Origin: Amborella trichopoda
Lineage: Eukaryota; Streptophyta; Magnoliopsida; Amborellales; Amborellaceae
Assembly: GCF_000471905.2 (NCBI RefSeq)
Contig: NW_006499751.1
Location: forward strand, 2,316,685 to 2,380,684
Direction: 5' to 3'
Length of the DNA stretch: 64,000 bases
Shown in pieces: positions 45,301-55,901 of this stretch. The notes under the pieces were generated by a model. That model had not been told where the DNA came from. It did no database searches and was given only the letters and a program-made list of their open reading frames with translations. The translations under genes and the position numbers were made by a program. Position 1 is the stretch's first letter, and each line of letters starts with the position of its first letter.

Positions 45301-45514
45301 TGGATATCTAGTGAAATCGAAATGGTTGTTCTTTTGGAATGATATATGTCTTTATGTGTAGATTTTAGTTTTACTTTCATGGTTTGCTTTTGATTCTACA
45401 TTTTCATGTGATTCATCCACTCCCACTTGAGTGACGTTCACCACCTCACGTCGCGGTCAGGCACCCTGCCCCGTCGGCTCATACGGTTTAGGGTCTGGGG
45501 ACGGGGTCTTGACA
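42358..45514 (+). repeat. Tekay-type chromovirus 3' LTR (about 3.16 kb)
   Basis: Follows polypurine tract taaggggggga; begins tgtaaggacc and ends ggtcttgaca. Aligns with 34579-37799. Contains shortened versions of the internal arrays (42440-42615; 43999-44340). Five bases beyond the end read gtact, but no matching target duplication exists at the left, consistent with a recombinant array. Confidence 0.9.
43999..44340. repeat. About 20-bp tandem array in the 3' LTR
   Basis: tgatactgctactgttact-type units, counterpart of 36300-36625. Confidence 0.88.
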
Positions 45515-46700
45515 GTACTGCTTTCCCAAAAGGGTATTGGTCATTCAAAAGAATGATCTCTCATTTATTTTCATCACGTCTTGGGGGTCTACCTCTTTGT
45601 CGTCACTCGTTACCCTATGTGAATTTCAAAGAGGGGCAATTGTAGATACCCCTAGAAATTATGGCCAAGGGAATTCTTAGAAACCTTAAACTCAGAGTCC
45701 TAGGGACCACACTAAGCCTACTGAACCATAGTGAAACTAGACCCATAAGAATTATCTCAAAATCACCTAAAACCTATTATTATACCCTCAAATAGTCAAC
45801 TTAGACATCCATGAGCCTTATGAACATATAAACTTGCCCGAACATCAATTCAACAAACAGAAACTTAAAATTGAGACTATGAAGTCCTAGCCTTGTTGAT
45901 CCCTTGAAAGTAACTCAAATTTGAAAAAATTTGGTTTTAAATTATTGAGGAGGTCGCAATCTTTTCAACGACTTAGGAATCGGCTGAATCTGACTTACGG
46001 TTTGAAACTTATGGCTTAGGCAAATATGTTCATAAAAATGACAGTTTATGTGCGACATAGAGTGACTCGTTCACATTTTGAGCCATATTTTCGTTGGGCC
46101 ACGTAAGTCTATGTGTCTCGTGCAGCCCAATGGGCCCAAAGTTGGTCCTGGGCTTCTAGAAACACTTAAGGCAGATTTTAGATGGGATAAGCACAAAAAA
46201 TGACCTCTTTACCCTTTCCTAATTGGACTAAGACTCAAACCTTTAGATCCATAAATTTTAGCCATACCCCTAGGCTAGATCTATATAAACCCCTCCATAA
46301 TTCTAAAAAATAATTTGGAAAATCATCAAAAATTCTCTTAAAGCATAGAAAATTCCAGAATTTAGGAAATTGCCTAAAAACTTAAGAAGATACGTAGAAA
46401 ATTAGAAAATACCTAGAAAATAAAGAAATTCGTCCAGAAATCCCTAGGAAAATAAAAAAAAATCATAAAGTCCCTAGAAAATTAGGGAAGACCTCTAGAA
46501 AATTAGAAAAAATCGTTAAAATATTTTGGCTAGAGACCTTAAGCCCAAATACTCTCCAAATTTCTCTAAAATCAATCCCCTGTGAACATTATCTTTTAGA
46601 TCCAAAACCTATAAAGCCATGCTTCAAGAATGCAACAGAAGGCATCAAAGGTATAAATCAACATGCGGTCCTGATAGGGGCCCCAACTCCGGGTTTCTCA
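45515..46700 (+). mobile_element. Probable LTR (and short internal 3' end) of a second LTR retrotransposon
   Basis: A purine tract, aaagaggggcaat (45628-45640), is followed by tgtagatacccc (45641), the typical polypurine tract/LTR start of plant Tat/Athila-like Ty3-gypsy elements. tatataaacccctcc at 46282-46296 would be its TATA box. The LTR end is not clear; I place it near 46700 only by loss of character, without a primer site. 45515-45640 would be the last of its internal region, cut off by the chromovirus insertion. Confidence 0.42.
46282..46289 (+). promoter_or_regulatory. TATA box in the putative second LTR
   Basis: tatataaa in a ctagatctatataaacccctcc context, about 640 bp into the putative LTR. 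Confidence 0.4.
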
Positions 46701-48540
46701 AGTATGTGATCTTCCTTTTATCCTTTGTTTATTATGTATTTATTTCTTTATTTTTCTATTTCATTTATTTTTTTGGTTATTTCTCTATTTCTTGATTTAA
46801 GTTATAATTTAGCTTTTTAAAGTTCTAATGGGTGGAATCTACATATGGCAATGCCAATAGATTTAAAAAAGGATCAGATCTTTAAAATTTGTGATAGTTC
46901 TAAATGTATTATTTGAGCGGCCCCACTTTTCTTCAATTTTTAACTAGTTTTGCATGAATTTGAGTTGATCTCACTCAGAGATCAATGCAATTCATGTGTA
47001 AAGAGTTCCATGATTGTCTTTGTATATGTTTTTAATCCTGCTCAGCTAAAATGACTATAGATAAACTGCTGAATATGTTTAACCTCACAAAAAAGAAAAT
47101 TGATATATTGTGTGTCTAATGGAATGGTAAAATCTTCAAGCCTCGAAAGGTGCTCTTTCCGGGGATTTCGAGAGATGGAGTATTGCAACACCTTAATCAC
47201 TAACTCAGAACTCATGAAGGTTTGCTCATGTTACTTATCTCTTGAGTGAGGTGTCAAATTTTGAGCAAAAACCATGAATTATTCGATTAACGAACAAGGT
47301 ATTTTTTTAAGAGAAAAGTGCCAACCAGAAATGGCGAGTTGGGATCGGGGCATGTCTCGACACCAATTGCATTTAACTTCGTCGGAGAAGACTATCACTA
47401 GTTTTCTAGGATTCGAACCTTCCCTTAAGTTTCTCCCTATCCATCTATTCATTGTGACTTGGTAGGTGAATGGCTTTTGAGCCCTTGCATCTTAATGATC
47501 CAAAGTAGGGAGGTAATCAGCAGCTATGGCAGCAGAAGAGAAGTGCAGGGAACCTCTTGGTTATCTTTTGATATATTCGGAATGTCAGACAATTCTATCC
47601 ACTCCATTCCAATTAATACAAGCATCTCTATTCAATTTTTCCTCCAAAAAATCAAATCAATCAAAACAATGTTTTCGAAGCTCCATCCATCTCACCAGTG
47701 ATCTATAGAAGTGCGTTGCATTGGCCAAAGGAGTAGCATATTCCAAGATTGAATTCCTCGTATTCATTCATAGCATTGAATGGTTGCATAATCTCACTAG
47801 AAGGAAAACTACAGGGAATTATTTTACATCATCTCTCAACTCCTCTAGATCATTATACTGGCTAATTTTTTGGACAAACACTTTTTTTTATATAAAGAAT
47901 TACCTTGAAGATATCAATGTGATATGCTGTTGAAAGACAATATTTTATTTTTTTATGGAGTATCTTAGTTGAAGTTATCAACTTCATACTTCACCTTGAT
48001 GACTCCAAGGACAATGGCTCATCCATACTAAATTGTGAATTCTATATCTTTGCTATTGTCAAATATTACGATATTCGTGCAAACTTTTTAACACATTTGA
48101 TTGACCGTGGTGCAGCGTGTGCCATCATCCAATATAGTTATGAGTACCAAAAATACCAGTCTTGCAACTAGTCCTTCGTATACATGTCCGTAGTCCATTT
48201 AGGGAGGGGAAGACGGGATCCCAGGGACACACGGGTCCATAATGATATTTCAATGACAATTTTTTACCAAAAAGTTCTCTAAATTTTTAAAATGTCAAAT
48301 ATGAGTATCGTATACCATATACTTGAAAGAAACCATGAATATGCGTAGCATGATGCTTGTGATGCCGCAATATATTTGGTGTCTAATGTTGATTAAGAGA
48401 GACCAAGGCTACAACTTACAAGCAAGTGGATGTAAAGAAAAAGATAAAAGGTGTTGATATCTCATAATTTCTCTTTAGTAAAAAGGGACTTTTTTTTCAC
48501 CCCCATAAAAAAAAAGGGGCTAGTTTTCTAGATAAGAGGG
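46701..48540. other. Unassigned DNA
   Basis: No gene recognised. 47290-47420 contains a gggatcgggg...attcgaacc stretch that looks like untranslated DNA near the LTR of a Tat-like element, but this is a weak impression. Short frames at 47274-47933 have no family resemblance. Confidence 0.3.
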
Positions 48541-48550
48541 GCAAAAAAAA

Positions 48551-48560
48551 TTAGCATTCC
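48551..48560. repeat. LINE target-site duplication, 3' side
   Basis: ttagcattcc preceded by caaaaaaaa, directly next to the reverse-complemented poly(A) tail (48561-48581); matches 54969-54978. Confidence 0.7.
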
Positions 48561-48599
48561 TTTTATTTTATTTTATTTTTTGACAAATATCATAGCTAA

Positions 48600-48930
48600 T
48601 AGTTGTTGAAGAGGATTACCCAAACGGGATTACAACAGTCGAAATAGAGAGAGAGGGAAGAGAAGCGCCCTCTTTAGCAAGGGAATTAGCTAGACAGTTA
48701 GCTTCCCTAAAAATATGTTGTAAGAACCAACTGCCCCTTTCATCAGGTCAATGATTTCAAGCCATAAGGATTTGAGTTCCTAAGGAGAGCTGCCATTTCA
48801 GCATAGTTAGAAGTGGCTTCACCAATCGGGCCTGCTTCAGATAGGAGAACGAGACCATTGGAATCTCAGATCACAACCAGGATTATCCTGTGAGCTCCCA
48901 TCAATATTAGCCCTAACATATCACACAGAG
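48600..48930 (-). pseudogene. LINE C-terminal RNase H domain
   Basis: Minus-strand pieces: NIDGSSQDNPG-like start (about 48905-48880) with one frame slip from the preceding segment; SNGLVLLSEAGPIGEATSNY and AEMAALL (about 48860-48785), matching the family's G.....a.gp.g..tsn.AEl.All; and later REANCLANSLAKEGA at about 48695-48655, matching R..N..AD.LAk.ga. The terminal histidine/asparagine region is partly recognisable. C-terminal RNase H is a known feature of many plant L1 LINEs. Confidence 0.78.
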
Positions 48931-49935
48931 GTGAAAACCAAACACACATTGGCCTGATCCGAGCAGGGTCTAACAAGATTAAGTTATGAAAGGGAATCAT
49001 AACATCAGTCTCAAATATGCTCCATCCAGCCTTTGTACCAGGACACCAACACCATAACGAGTGCTTGATCTTGGAGAGAACCCTTTCAAAGGGAAGGCAA
49101 TCCCCTTCAAAAGTACACTTATTATGTTCCAACCACATTTCCCACGTGATCACACCTCTGGCAGTCTTCCAAATAGCTCTCCTACCTCTGGCAAGCTAGG
49201 AATAGAGAGATAAGTTAAAATGCTTAACACATTTTGAAGGAAAGGCATAGAAATGCCCAACACCACAAAGAACCAATGCCATATCCTAGAAGCAAAATGG
49301 CAATGAAGAAAGAGGTGAGCCTTAGATTATGCATCTTCCTCACACATCAGCTAGACAGTTAGAAGGATTTTACTTGTTTTGATAAGGTTATCAATGGTTA
49401 TGATTTTATCTTGGGTTGTTAACCATACGAAAATCTACACTTTGTGTAGTATTGGCCATTTCCAAATCTGTGCAAGTTGTGGCATATACCATCTCCATTG
49501 ATCAAAAAAGAGAAAACTGAGATTCCTTCACTTCCCTCTTCCCAAATGATCTCATCTTTCGAATCTTGCAAGATATAAACCCCCTTTAACAGATCCAAAG
49601 GAGTACTGAATTCATCTATAAGAACATCACTCAGCCTGTCATATGGCAAGCTCACATTCCAAAAACATGGTTTCCCCTACCCTCACAGATTTCAGCAACC
49701 GTAACGTTAGGATTGGTAACCTTCTCAAATAATTCAAGGAACAAGAGGTTTAAAGAAATGTCCCCAATCCACTCGTGGTGCCAAAAAGAAACATAGTCAC
49801 CTTTACCAACTATCCATCTATCAATAAAATTTTTACATAGGGCAATTAGTCTCCAAAAAGGTGAGGCACACCCACCTCTACCAGATCCCAGCCACATACC
49901 ATGTCTATCAACCCCATATTTAGCAGCCACTACTT
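48931..49935 (-). pseudogene. LINE zf-RVT and connecting region
   Basis: Minus-strand frames 49930-49652, 49655-49419 and 49153-48931. Landmarks: WLGSGRGGCASPFWRLI, DYVSFWHHEWIGDISL-type (family: G..i.fW.d.W.g...l), a VWLTTQDKIITIDNLIK segment and C-E-E-D-A/H-L-F-L-H-C (about 49420-49300), the reverse-transcriptase zinc-binding region, then VITWEMWLEHNKCTFEG (family: W.iW.eRN.r.f). Interrupted by several stops. Confidence 0.8.
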
Positions 49936-49939
49936 TAAA

Positions 49940-51300
49940 CCATAATTGATCCTTACATTACATACTTCTCCACCACCATTTGCATAAGAGAGCCTGATTC
50001 ACGATCTTAATTTTGCAAATCCGCAAACCTCCTTCACTCTTTGGGGTACATAATCTGTCCCACCTCAAAAGATGGTATTTTCTATCATCTCCATATGAAC
50101 CCCATAAGAAATCATGCGTCATCTTTTCAATTTTCTTGGAAACAGTTGCAGGCATTTGAAGTAAAGACATTTGATAGATGGGCAGATTTGCCAAACATGA
50201 TTGTAAAAGAGTAGTTCTCCCACCTAATGACAGGTATTTAGGCCTATGAAGGACTGTATGCTAAGCAAAGATAGACAGCCTTTTATCTGAGATTGGGAGT
50301 TCCAATAAGTAATAGGTAAATTGTCCACTCTACAACCCATAGCATCCGCAAGACCTTGCACCACATCCTCCTCACAGTTGATACCAATCAATGAAGTCTT
50401 GTTAAAATTAACCTTCAATCCAATGGTTACCTCATAAATATGAAAGAAAGTGGCAATATTTTGAACATGCATCACATCAGTATCACAAAGAAGCAAAGTA
50501 TCATTGGCATACTGTAAATGAGAGACTTGAACCCCATCATTCCCAATATTGAAAACATTAAAATGACATCTTCCCTCAATATTTTTAATCATCAAGCTAA
50601 ATCATGCAGCATATAGAGTGAAAAGAAAGGGTGATAAGGAGTCACCTTGCCTTAACTCCCTAGAAGCTTTAAAGAAACCTATGGGGCTACCCTTAAAAAG
50701 AATAGTGAAGTGAGCCGAATAGAGAACTAAAAATCCAGCTTCTCCACTTTTCCCCAAAAACCATCTTTATCATAATTTGAAGGAGAATACCTTGTTCCAC
50801 TCTTTCATAGGCTCTCTCCATATCTAATTTGATAACAACCCTTGAGTTTTGGATTAATAATCTTGAGTGAATACATTCATGTGTTATCAGAGTACTATCA
50901 ATGATTAACCTATCTTGGATGAAAGTTGATTGAGGACCTAATACAACCAAAGGGAGAACCACTTTCAGCTTTTCTGTCAAGATTTTTGCCATAATTTTGT
51001 ATAAGCATGTAAGTAGGCTAATGGGACTGATATCACTCGAGTCAGCAATCACCGGTTTTTTTAGGACCAAAGCAATATACGGTGAGTTCACCCCTTTAAA
51101 TAACTCTCCCCTTCTCATGAAATCATGCACCATCTCTAGCAAACCAAGACTAGTCAGACTCCAAAACTTTTGGAAGAAGACTAGGAGAAAGCCATCAGGT
51201 CCCGGGGCCTTATCTCTTAGCAAAGCAAAGACATCTCTTTTTAGGTCATCCAATGAAACCTCGACCTTAAGCTGAGCACAAAAACCGGGGATGAGCTATT
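49940..51300 (-). pseudogene. LINE reverse transcriptase
   Basis: Minus-strand frame 51253-50693 holds DKAPGPDGFLLVFFQKFWSL, then SPISLLTCLYKIMAKILTEK (family: RPISL....YKi.aK.L..R), GPQSTFIQDRLIIDSTLITH and VVIKLDMERAYERVEQGILL with the first catalytic Asp. 50595-50224 holds VSHLQYANDTLLLCDTD: the YADD/FADD active site reads YAND, losing one Asp. 50194-49958 holds KIEKMTHDFLWGSYGDDRKY and PKSEGGLRI. A gap of decayed sequence lies at 50600-50690. Length and order are those of a plant L1 RT. Confidence 0.9.
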
Positions 51301-51399
51301 TGAAAGGAACTCCATTTAACATCAGAGTAAAGGACAGTTCTGAAGAGAAAGCCTTCTTAAAAGGATCTACTACTGCCCCTATCATCAGGATCAATATCC

Positions 51400-52560
51400 A
51401 AGATATTGATACCTGAGATATCATTCTGCCTTTTACGAGTACTTGCAATAGCATGAAAGAATTTAGTATTACGGTCCCCTTCTTTCAACCATTTGGATCG
51501 GGAACACTGGTTTCAATAAATTTCTTCCACCCTCCTTAAGTCTCCTTAAGTCAAAGAGAGACTTAAGTTTTGCATTTTTATCCATACTCATCCCTTCAAT
51601 GATAACACATGCTTGCTGGATATTTAAATCCATCAACTCTAAATCATATAGAGTCTCCTCAATTGTTGTTTTAACTACAAACCTATTATCCATCTTCCAC
51701 CCAATTAGTTTCCTCTTAATCTCAATAAGCTTCTTATGTTATTGAAAGTCAACAGACCCCACCGAAATGGTATTTTCCCAACTATGACGAATCAAGTCAA
51801 CCACCTCTTGCTCCTCCAACCACCCAATCTCTAGTCTAAAAGGTTTTGGGTCATAAGAAATCACTTTAGAGGATAGCATAATCGGAGTATGATCTGACGA
51901 AAGCCTTGAGAGAGCACGGACAGATGCAAGGGAAAAGAATTCAGACCAATCAAGAGAAACTAGGAATCTATCCAGTTTCGACATAGATAGAGGGACCGTG
52001 CTACTATTTGACCAAGTAAAAGTCGTTCATGAAATAGGCAGATCTAACAGGGAATATCTTTTAATAAAGATATTAAATAACCTCATGGAAGAGTTAAGAA
52101 CAGACACATAAGATGACTCATCTGGCCAACGAATGAAATTAAAATATTCCCCCAAAAAAAAAGGAAAAGGGAAGTTACGTAGCACAGAGGAGAGATTCAT
52201 TGATAAAAACTACTTTAAGAGCAAGAGAAGGAGGAGGGACATAAACATTGACCAGACCTCAAGAGAAATGGAATCGGTCCAATAAAACCAACCAACACGA
52301 ATCTCTTCCTCACTACAAACATAAAGCTTTGGAGGACCATAGGATCCCACAAAATCTATAAATTCCTAGAGGCCCCTACAGAATCTATACCCAAAAATTT
52401 AACAACCCATGAGCCCCAAAAAGCAAGGGGCTGGCCAATTTGGTCTCCTGCAGCAAGACATTTGGTTTAAGCTTGGAAACTAAAAATAAAACATCACATC
52501 TATATCTAGGGTCACTCAGACCCCTTACATTCCAAGATAAAATGATTATTAAAAGGGAGA
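51400..52560 (-). pseudogene. LINE apurinic-type endonuclease
   Basis: About 52545-52440 on minus reads an ILSWNVRG-type opening (after one frame slip) with LSDPRYRCDVLFLVSKLKPN and the LLQET segment. The middle (52400-52000) is frameshifted. 51984-51739 holds SKLDRFLVSLDWSEFF and LSRLSSDHTPIML (SDH.P catalytic motif) and PFRLEIGWL. The end (51693-51469) holds EETLYDLELMDLNIQQ-like helical connector to the RT. It nicks target DNA in live elements; inactive here. Confidence 0.82.
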
Positions 52561-52599
52561 TTTAGAAGTTGAACCTAGACCTTCCACACAAGGTCCGAA

Positions 52600-54640
52600 G
52601 CAGGCTTCTTTCAGCATGAGGGCCTCGTCCAGGGCAGCAGCCTCCGAGATCAAACTATTTACAGAAGAAACACTGCTACTCAGCTCTACCACATCTGGTT
52701 CCTCTAGTGACATTTTATTTGGCTACGAGGTACTTTTAATAATGCCTTTAGATTCCAGTTGAATAGAGGATCTTGTGCAACAGTCAACCCCTTCTTCGCT
52801 TTCTCCACCTTTTTCATCGTCTTCATAGAAGAAACATTAGGAGCAGAAGCACTAACAATAAGCTTTTCAGAGACTGCTCTGGTCCTCTTCTTAGCCTTGA
52901 TGTCTTCAAAAATCACACCCAAAAGGACCTCCATATCTTCCATCAATGTCCCCACCTTCAACTTATCACGCATCTCACCAGCCACATCTACTTCAGTGGA
53001 GGGAGAAACAACAAGAGGGGGCGACTGCTCAGGCTGGGGTAGAACATACAACGGAAAGGCTGCATCCACCTCCACCAAGGCAAAGTTAGACTCAAAGACT
53101 TCTTTATTCTCATGCTCATCCAAGGTATCCTCCACTACAACATAATCTTCTGCTTGATCCACTGCTTTTGTATCCTCCCCAGTTGCAATCTTAAAATCCT
53201 GACCCACAGGGCATCTAACTCCTCCATCGGGTTCAGCACAACAAGAGCAAAACGGTTTATATCAAGAGGATCAAACCTATTTCTAGTGCGGTTAGCTTGA
53301 CCTTTTACTGCAGCCAAATGGAAAGGGAGAGGGTACATCTTCGAGATAACAATGAAAACCAGAAACCAGTAAAAGGGAAATGAGCTTTTGGAAGCACAAA
53401 GCTTCACACAGAAGGAGATGGAGAAGGAGACGAGGATAGATAAAACCGAGAGCTTGGGAGAGATATGGGAACCAGGTTGACATGACAGGAGGAGGGCCAC
53501 TCATACGAAAATGTCCTTTCCCAAGGCATACTCATTATGATCTTGGGACATGCATAAGGATGTCTCTCCACTGCTTTTGCAAAAAGCGACAAATCTATTA
53601 GGTGGACCCAAGGGTCTATGGGAGATAAAGTTGACCTTTAAGGAACTGATAGGGTCCACAAAAGAAGATGGCAAGTTATCCCCTTGAATGTTGCCCGAGT
53701 ATACCTGCTTACCTTCAGATCTTCTAATAATGGGATTCTTCAAGATCACCATACTATCCTTTACTTCCGAAACTAACTCCTTTCCAAATGTGGGTGCAGG
53801 ATCGAGAAACCACCCAACAGGTATCCATTTTTGTTTGATTTTCAAATTTTGAAAATTTTTGAAACGGAACTGATTTCTTTTTCCCCTATAATTTCGGGAC
53901 TTCCAATTCTGAGTTGTCCTATCGGATTTCACTATTCCAATAGGGCTAGAAATAGTGGGTCTCTTACCCTTCCGAACCGGAATCTGTTGCTATTCTTCAG
54001 CAACCTTCAACCCATCCTGAGAATCAATCAGTTTAACTTTATTCACCAAGTTGTAAGAGTTATCTTCTATCGAGACAGAAATCTCAAAAGAAATGTGCTC
54101 AATCTTCACACGAATTTTCTTCGGAATGATAATACCTTAAAGCCTCCAAATTTTAACTCTAGCAAAACGAAAATCCTTTTCAATGATAGAATTCCAATCA
54201 ACATCACAGTAATCTCCACAAAGACTAGCAACTTTTTGGATAATAGACAAGTTCCAAGCATGAAGAGGGATACCCCAAAGTCGATCCAAACTTCTCTTAA
54301 CATATGAGATTCATGAACTGAGGGTTTCCATAAGTCTAGAGATAAAAGTTTACCTCTTACTCTAACAAACCTTCTCACTAAAGACTTAGCAACATCCTCC
54401 TCCAATTGTAACATAAAAACCACCTTGTTTACTCCTAAAATTTTCACCTCCGGGGCATAAGCAAGACCCCAGCCCCTCCTAGCCCAATCATCAAGCCCAA
54501 ATATATCACATGAAGGAGGAGAGAAAGAACCTACCACACTAAGCTTATACTTGGACAAGGATCCAAGCACTACAAACCGATCTATAGAAATCCTTGGGAT
54601 GGAAGCCAAATCCCCATGCTCTTCCTGCACCTCACCTCCA
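52600..54640 (-). pseudogene. LINE ORF1 (DUF4283-type nucleic-acid-binding protein)
   Basis: Minus-strand frame 54630-54106 holds SIDRFVVLGSLSKYKL, WARRGWGLAYAPEVKILGVN, VVFMLQLEEDVAKSLVRR, LSLDLWKPSVHES and VWIDFGVSLFMLGTC, corresponding to the DUF4283 fold of plant LINE ORF1 (W....G....v..lg...f.f.f....a...l......g..l.l..W.p). 53932-53501 is a basic/hydrophilic continuation (NYRGKRNQFRFKNFQ; zinc knuckle not seen) and 53207-52704 an acidic and Ser/Lys-rich tail. Two frameshifts (about 54100 and 53500) divide it. Confidence 0.78.
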
Positions 54641-54794
54641 CCTCCACCTTCATATTTCTTATCACTCAGAAATTAGTGTTCCTTTTAGCTGTGACACAAA
54701 ACATGAAGGTTGGTTCCCCTAATATCCATGACTAAGGAAGGTGCAGCATTAAACTAGGCAACTCTTTAAGGGTTATTTGATGGAAAAGGCTACA

Positions 54795-54881
54795 ATTCTT
54801 ACTTAATACTCTGACTAAAATATGGCATGATGGAAAGCCCTATTAATTCTTACTTAATACTCTGAATAAAATATGGCATGT
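54795..54881. repeat. 51-bp tandem duplication in the LINE 5' region
   Basis: attcttacttaatactctga repeats at 54795 and 54846, each followed by (c/a)taaaatatggcatg. Confidence 0.85.
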
Positions 54882-54968
54882 TAAACTAGGCATGTGCTAG
54901 AACATTACAAAAATAAAAACGAAACGAATACTCACTGAAACAAAATATGTGTTATCAACAAAAAAAGG

Positions 54969-54978
54969 TTAGCATTCC
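54969..54978. repeat. LINE target-site duplication, 5' side
   Basis: ttagcattcc preceded by caaaaaaagg; matches 48551-48560. Confidence 0.7.
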
Positions 54979-55075
54979 TAAATGGATGGGGTTGTGTACA
55001 ACCACAATTATGTGTACCACCACAATTATGTGCACCTCAAAAATGTGTATCTTTGAGGGATGGAGGACACAATAA

Positions 55076-55366
55076 CTATTCAAACATTTTCAAAGCAATT
55101 TCATCACCAAAAAATAAATTTGGGGCCCCTAAACATGGTCCAAATGTGATCGAATCTGCATTCATAGATTGAAAGGGCACATCGGATGTCAGCATAACAA
55201 TCGAGATATTTTTAGGGCCTCCAAAATTTTCAAAAACAACTTCTAGAGGATAAACGAATGGACCTGCATAATCCAGAGCCACGATTCCTCGTTTGTCAAA
55301 ATTCATGGAAGAAAGGAGGTGCGGATTGTTACAATCGTTTGTTGTACGGAAACATTTTCCGTCCAT
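55076..55366 (-). CDS. Unrecognised open frame of 96 codons
   Basis: Open on the minus strand from Met 55366 to stop 55076. The sequence is of normal amino-acid composition (ALDYAGPFVYPLEVVFENFG, SIVMLTSDVPFQSMNADSIT, GAPNLFFGDEIALKMFE at the end) and the ORF on the same strand just upstream (55535-55329) overlaps it in another frame. I recognise no family. It may be a decayed exon or retro-derived fragment lying between the LINE and the hAT-like MITE. No splice sites could be assigned with confidence. Confidence 0.22.
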   Translation of the reverse strand: MDGKCFRTTNDCNNPHLLSSMNFDKRGIVALDYAGPFVYPLEVVFENFGGPKNISIVMLTSDVPFQSMNADSITFGPCLGAPNLFFGDEIALKMFE

Positions 55367-55416
55367 GAAACATCACGAACAAATTTATCATCTTTCGCCA
55401 GCCCTTGGGCGTGGTC

Positions 55417-55901
55417 CAGTGTTTGAAAAATTGATTGGCCAGTACTAAGTAATTGGTAAACCGGTCGGTTAAACCGGCGCAACCAAGCAAGTTTGAATAG
55501 TCAAAAAAGTGTAGAAAAAAATAAAAAAGATACAAAAAAAAAATCTAAAAAATATGAAAAGTATATTTAAATCATAGATAAACAAAGCGCATCCAAACGA
55601 ATTGTAAAATTAGTGAAAAAAGTAAATTTAAAAAAATCCATTTGTGCCCGAGGGTATTTTTGAAATATTCTTAAAAAGACTGGAAAATGTAAAAGTAAAT
55701 GTTCATGGAGAAATCACTTTCCAATTTTTGCCAAAATGATGAAAATATTCAAAAAGTCATTACAAATTAATCCCTTATTTTTTGGGATTTTCTATAAATT
55801 TTTCTTTTTAAATAACTAACTGGATCATCAAAACCGGCCAATGACCGGTTTCGATCTAACCCAGAGGTTCCAATTTGAACCTTCAGATTTTGCAAACACT
55901 G
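55417..55901. mobile_element. hAT-like MITE (about 485 bp)
   Basis: Ends cagtgtttgaaaaattg (55417) and, reverse-complemented from the right, cagtgtttgcaaaatctg (55901): a hAT-type CAGTGTTT... terminal inverted repeat of about 16 bp. Sub-terminal aaccggtcggttaaaccgg-like and accggccaatgaccggtttcg motifs form inverted pairs. No coding capacity. A clean 8-bp target duplication is not visible (gcgtggtc against gattagat), so the call rests on the termini. Confidence 0.6.

Larger units (their letters stand above)
48561..54958 (-). mobile_element. L1-type LINE, apparently full length (about 6.4 kb), inactive
   Basis: Minus-strand element with, in order, ORF1 with DUF4283-type domain, endonuclease, reverse transcriptase, zf-RVT region, C-terminal RNase H and an A-rich tail (AAAAAATAAAATAAAATAAAA on minus at 48581-48561). 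Both ends are flanked by ttagcattcc preceded by an A-run (48551-48560; 54969-54978), a plausible 10-20 bp target duplication of target-primed reverse transcription. All domains are broken by stops and frameshifts. Confidence 0.8.

Noticed and set aside
47409..47419. ggattcgaacc, reverse complement of a perfect tRNA B-box (GGTTCGAATCC)
   Set aside because: No A-box at the right distance on the minus strand and the flanks cannot form T-arm or acceptor stems.
52759..54307. Plus-strand open frames of 128 and 158 codons
   Set aside because: They are antisense shadows of LINE ORF1.
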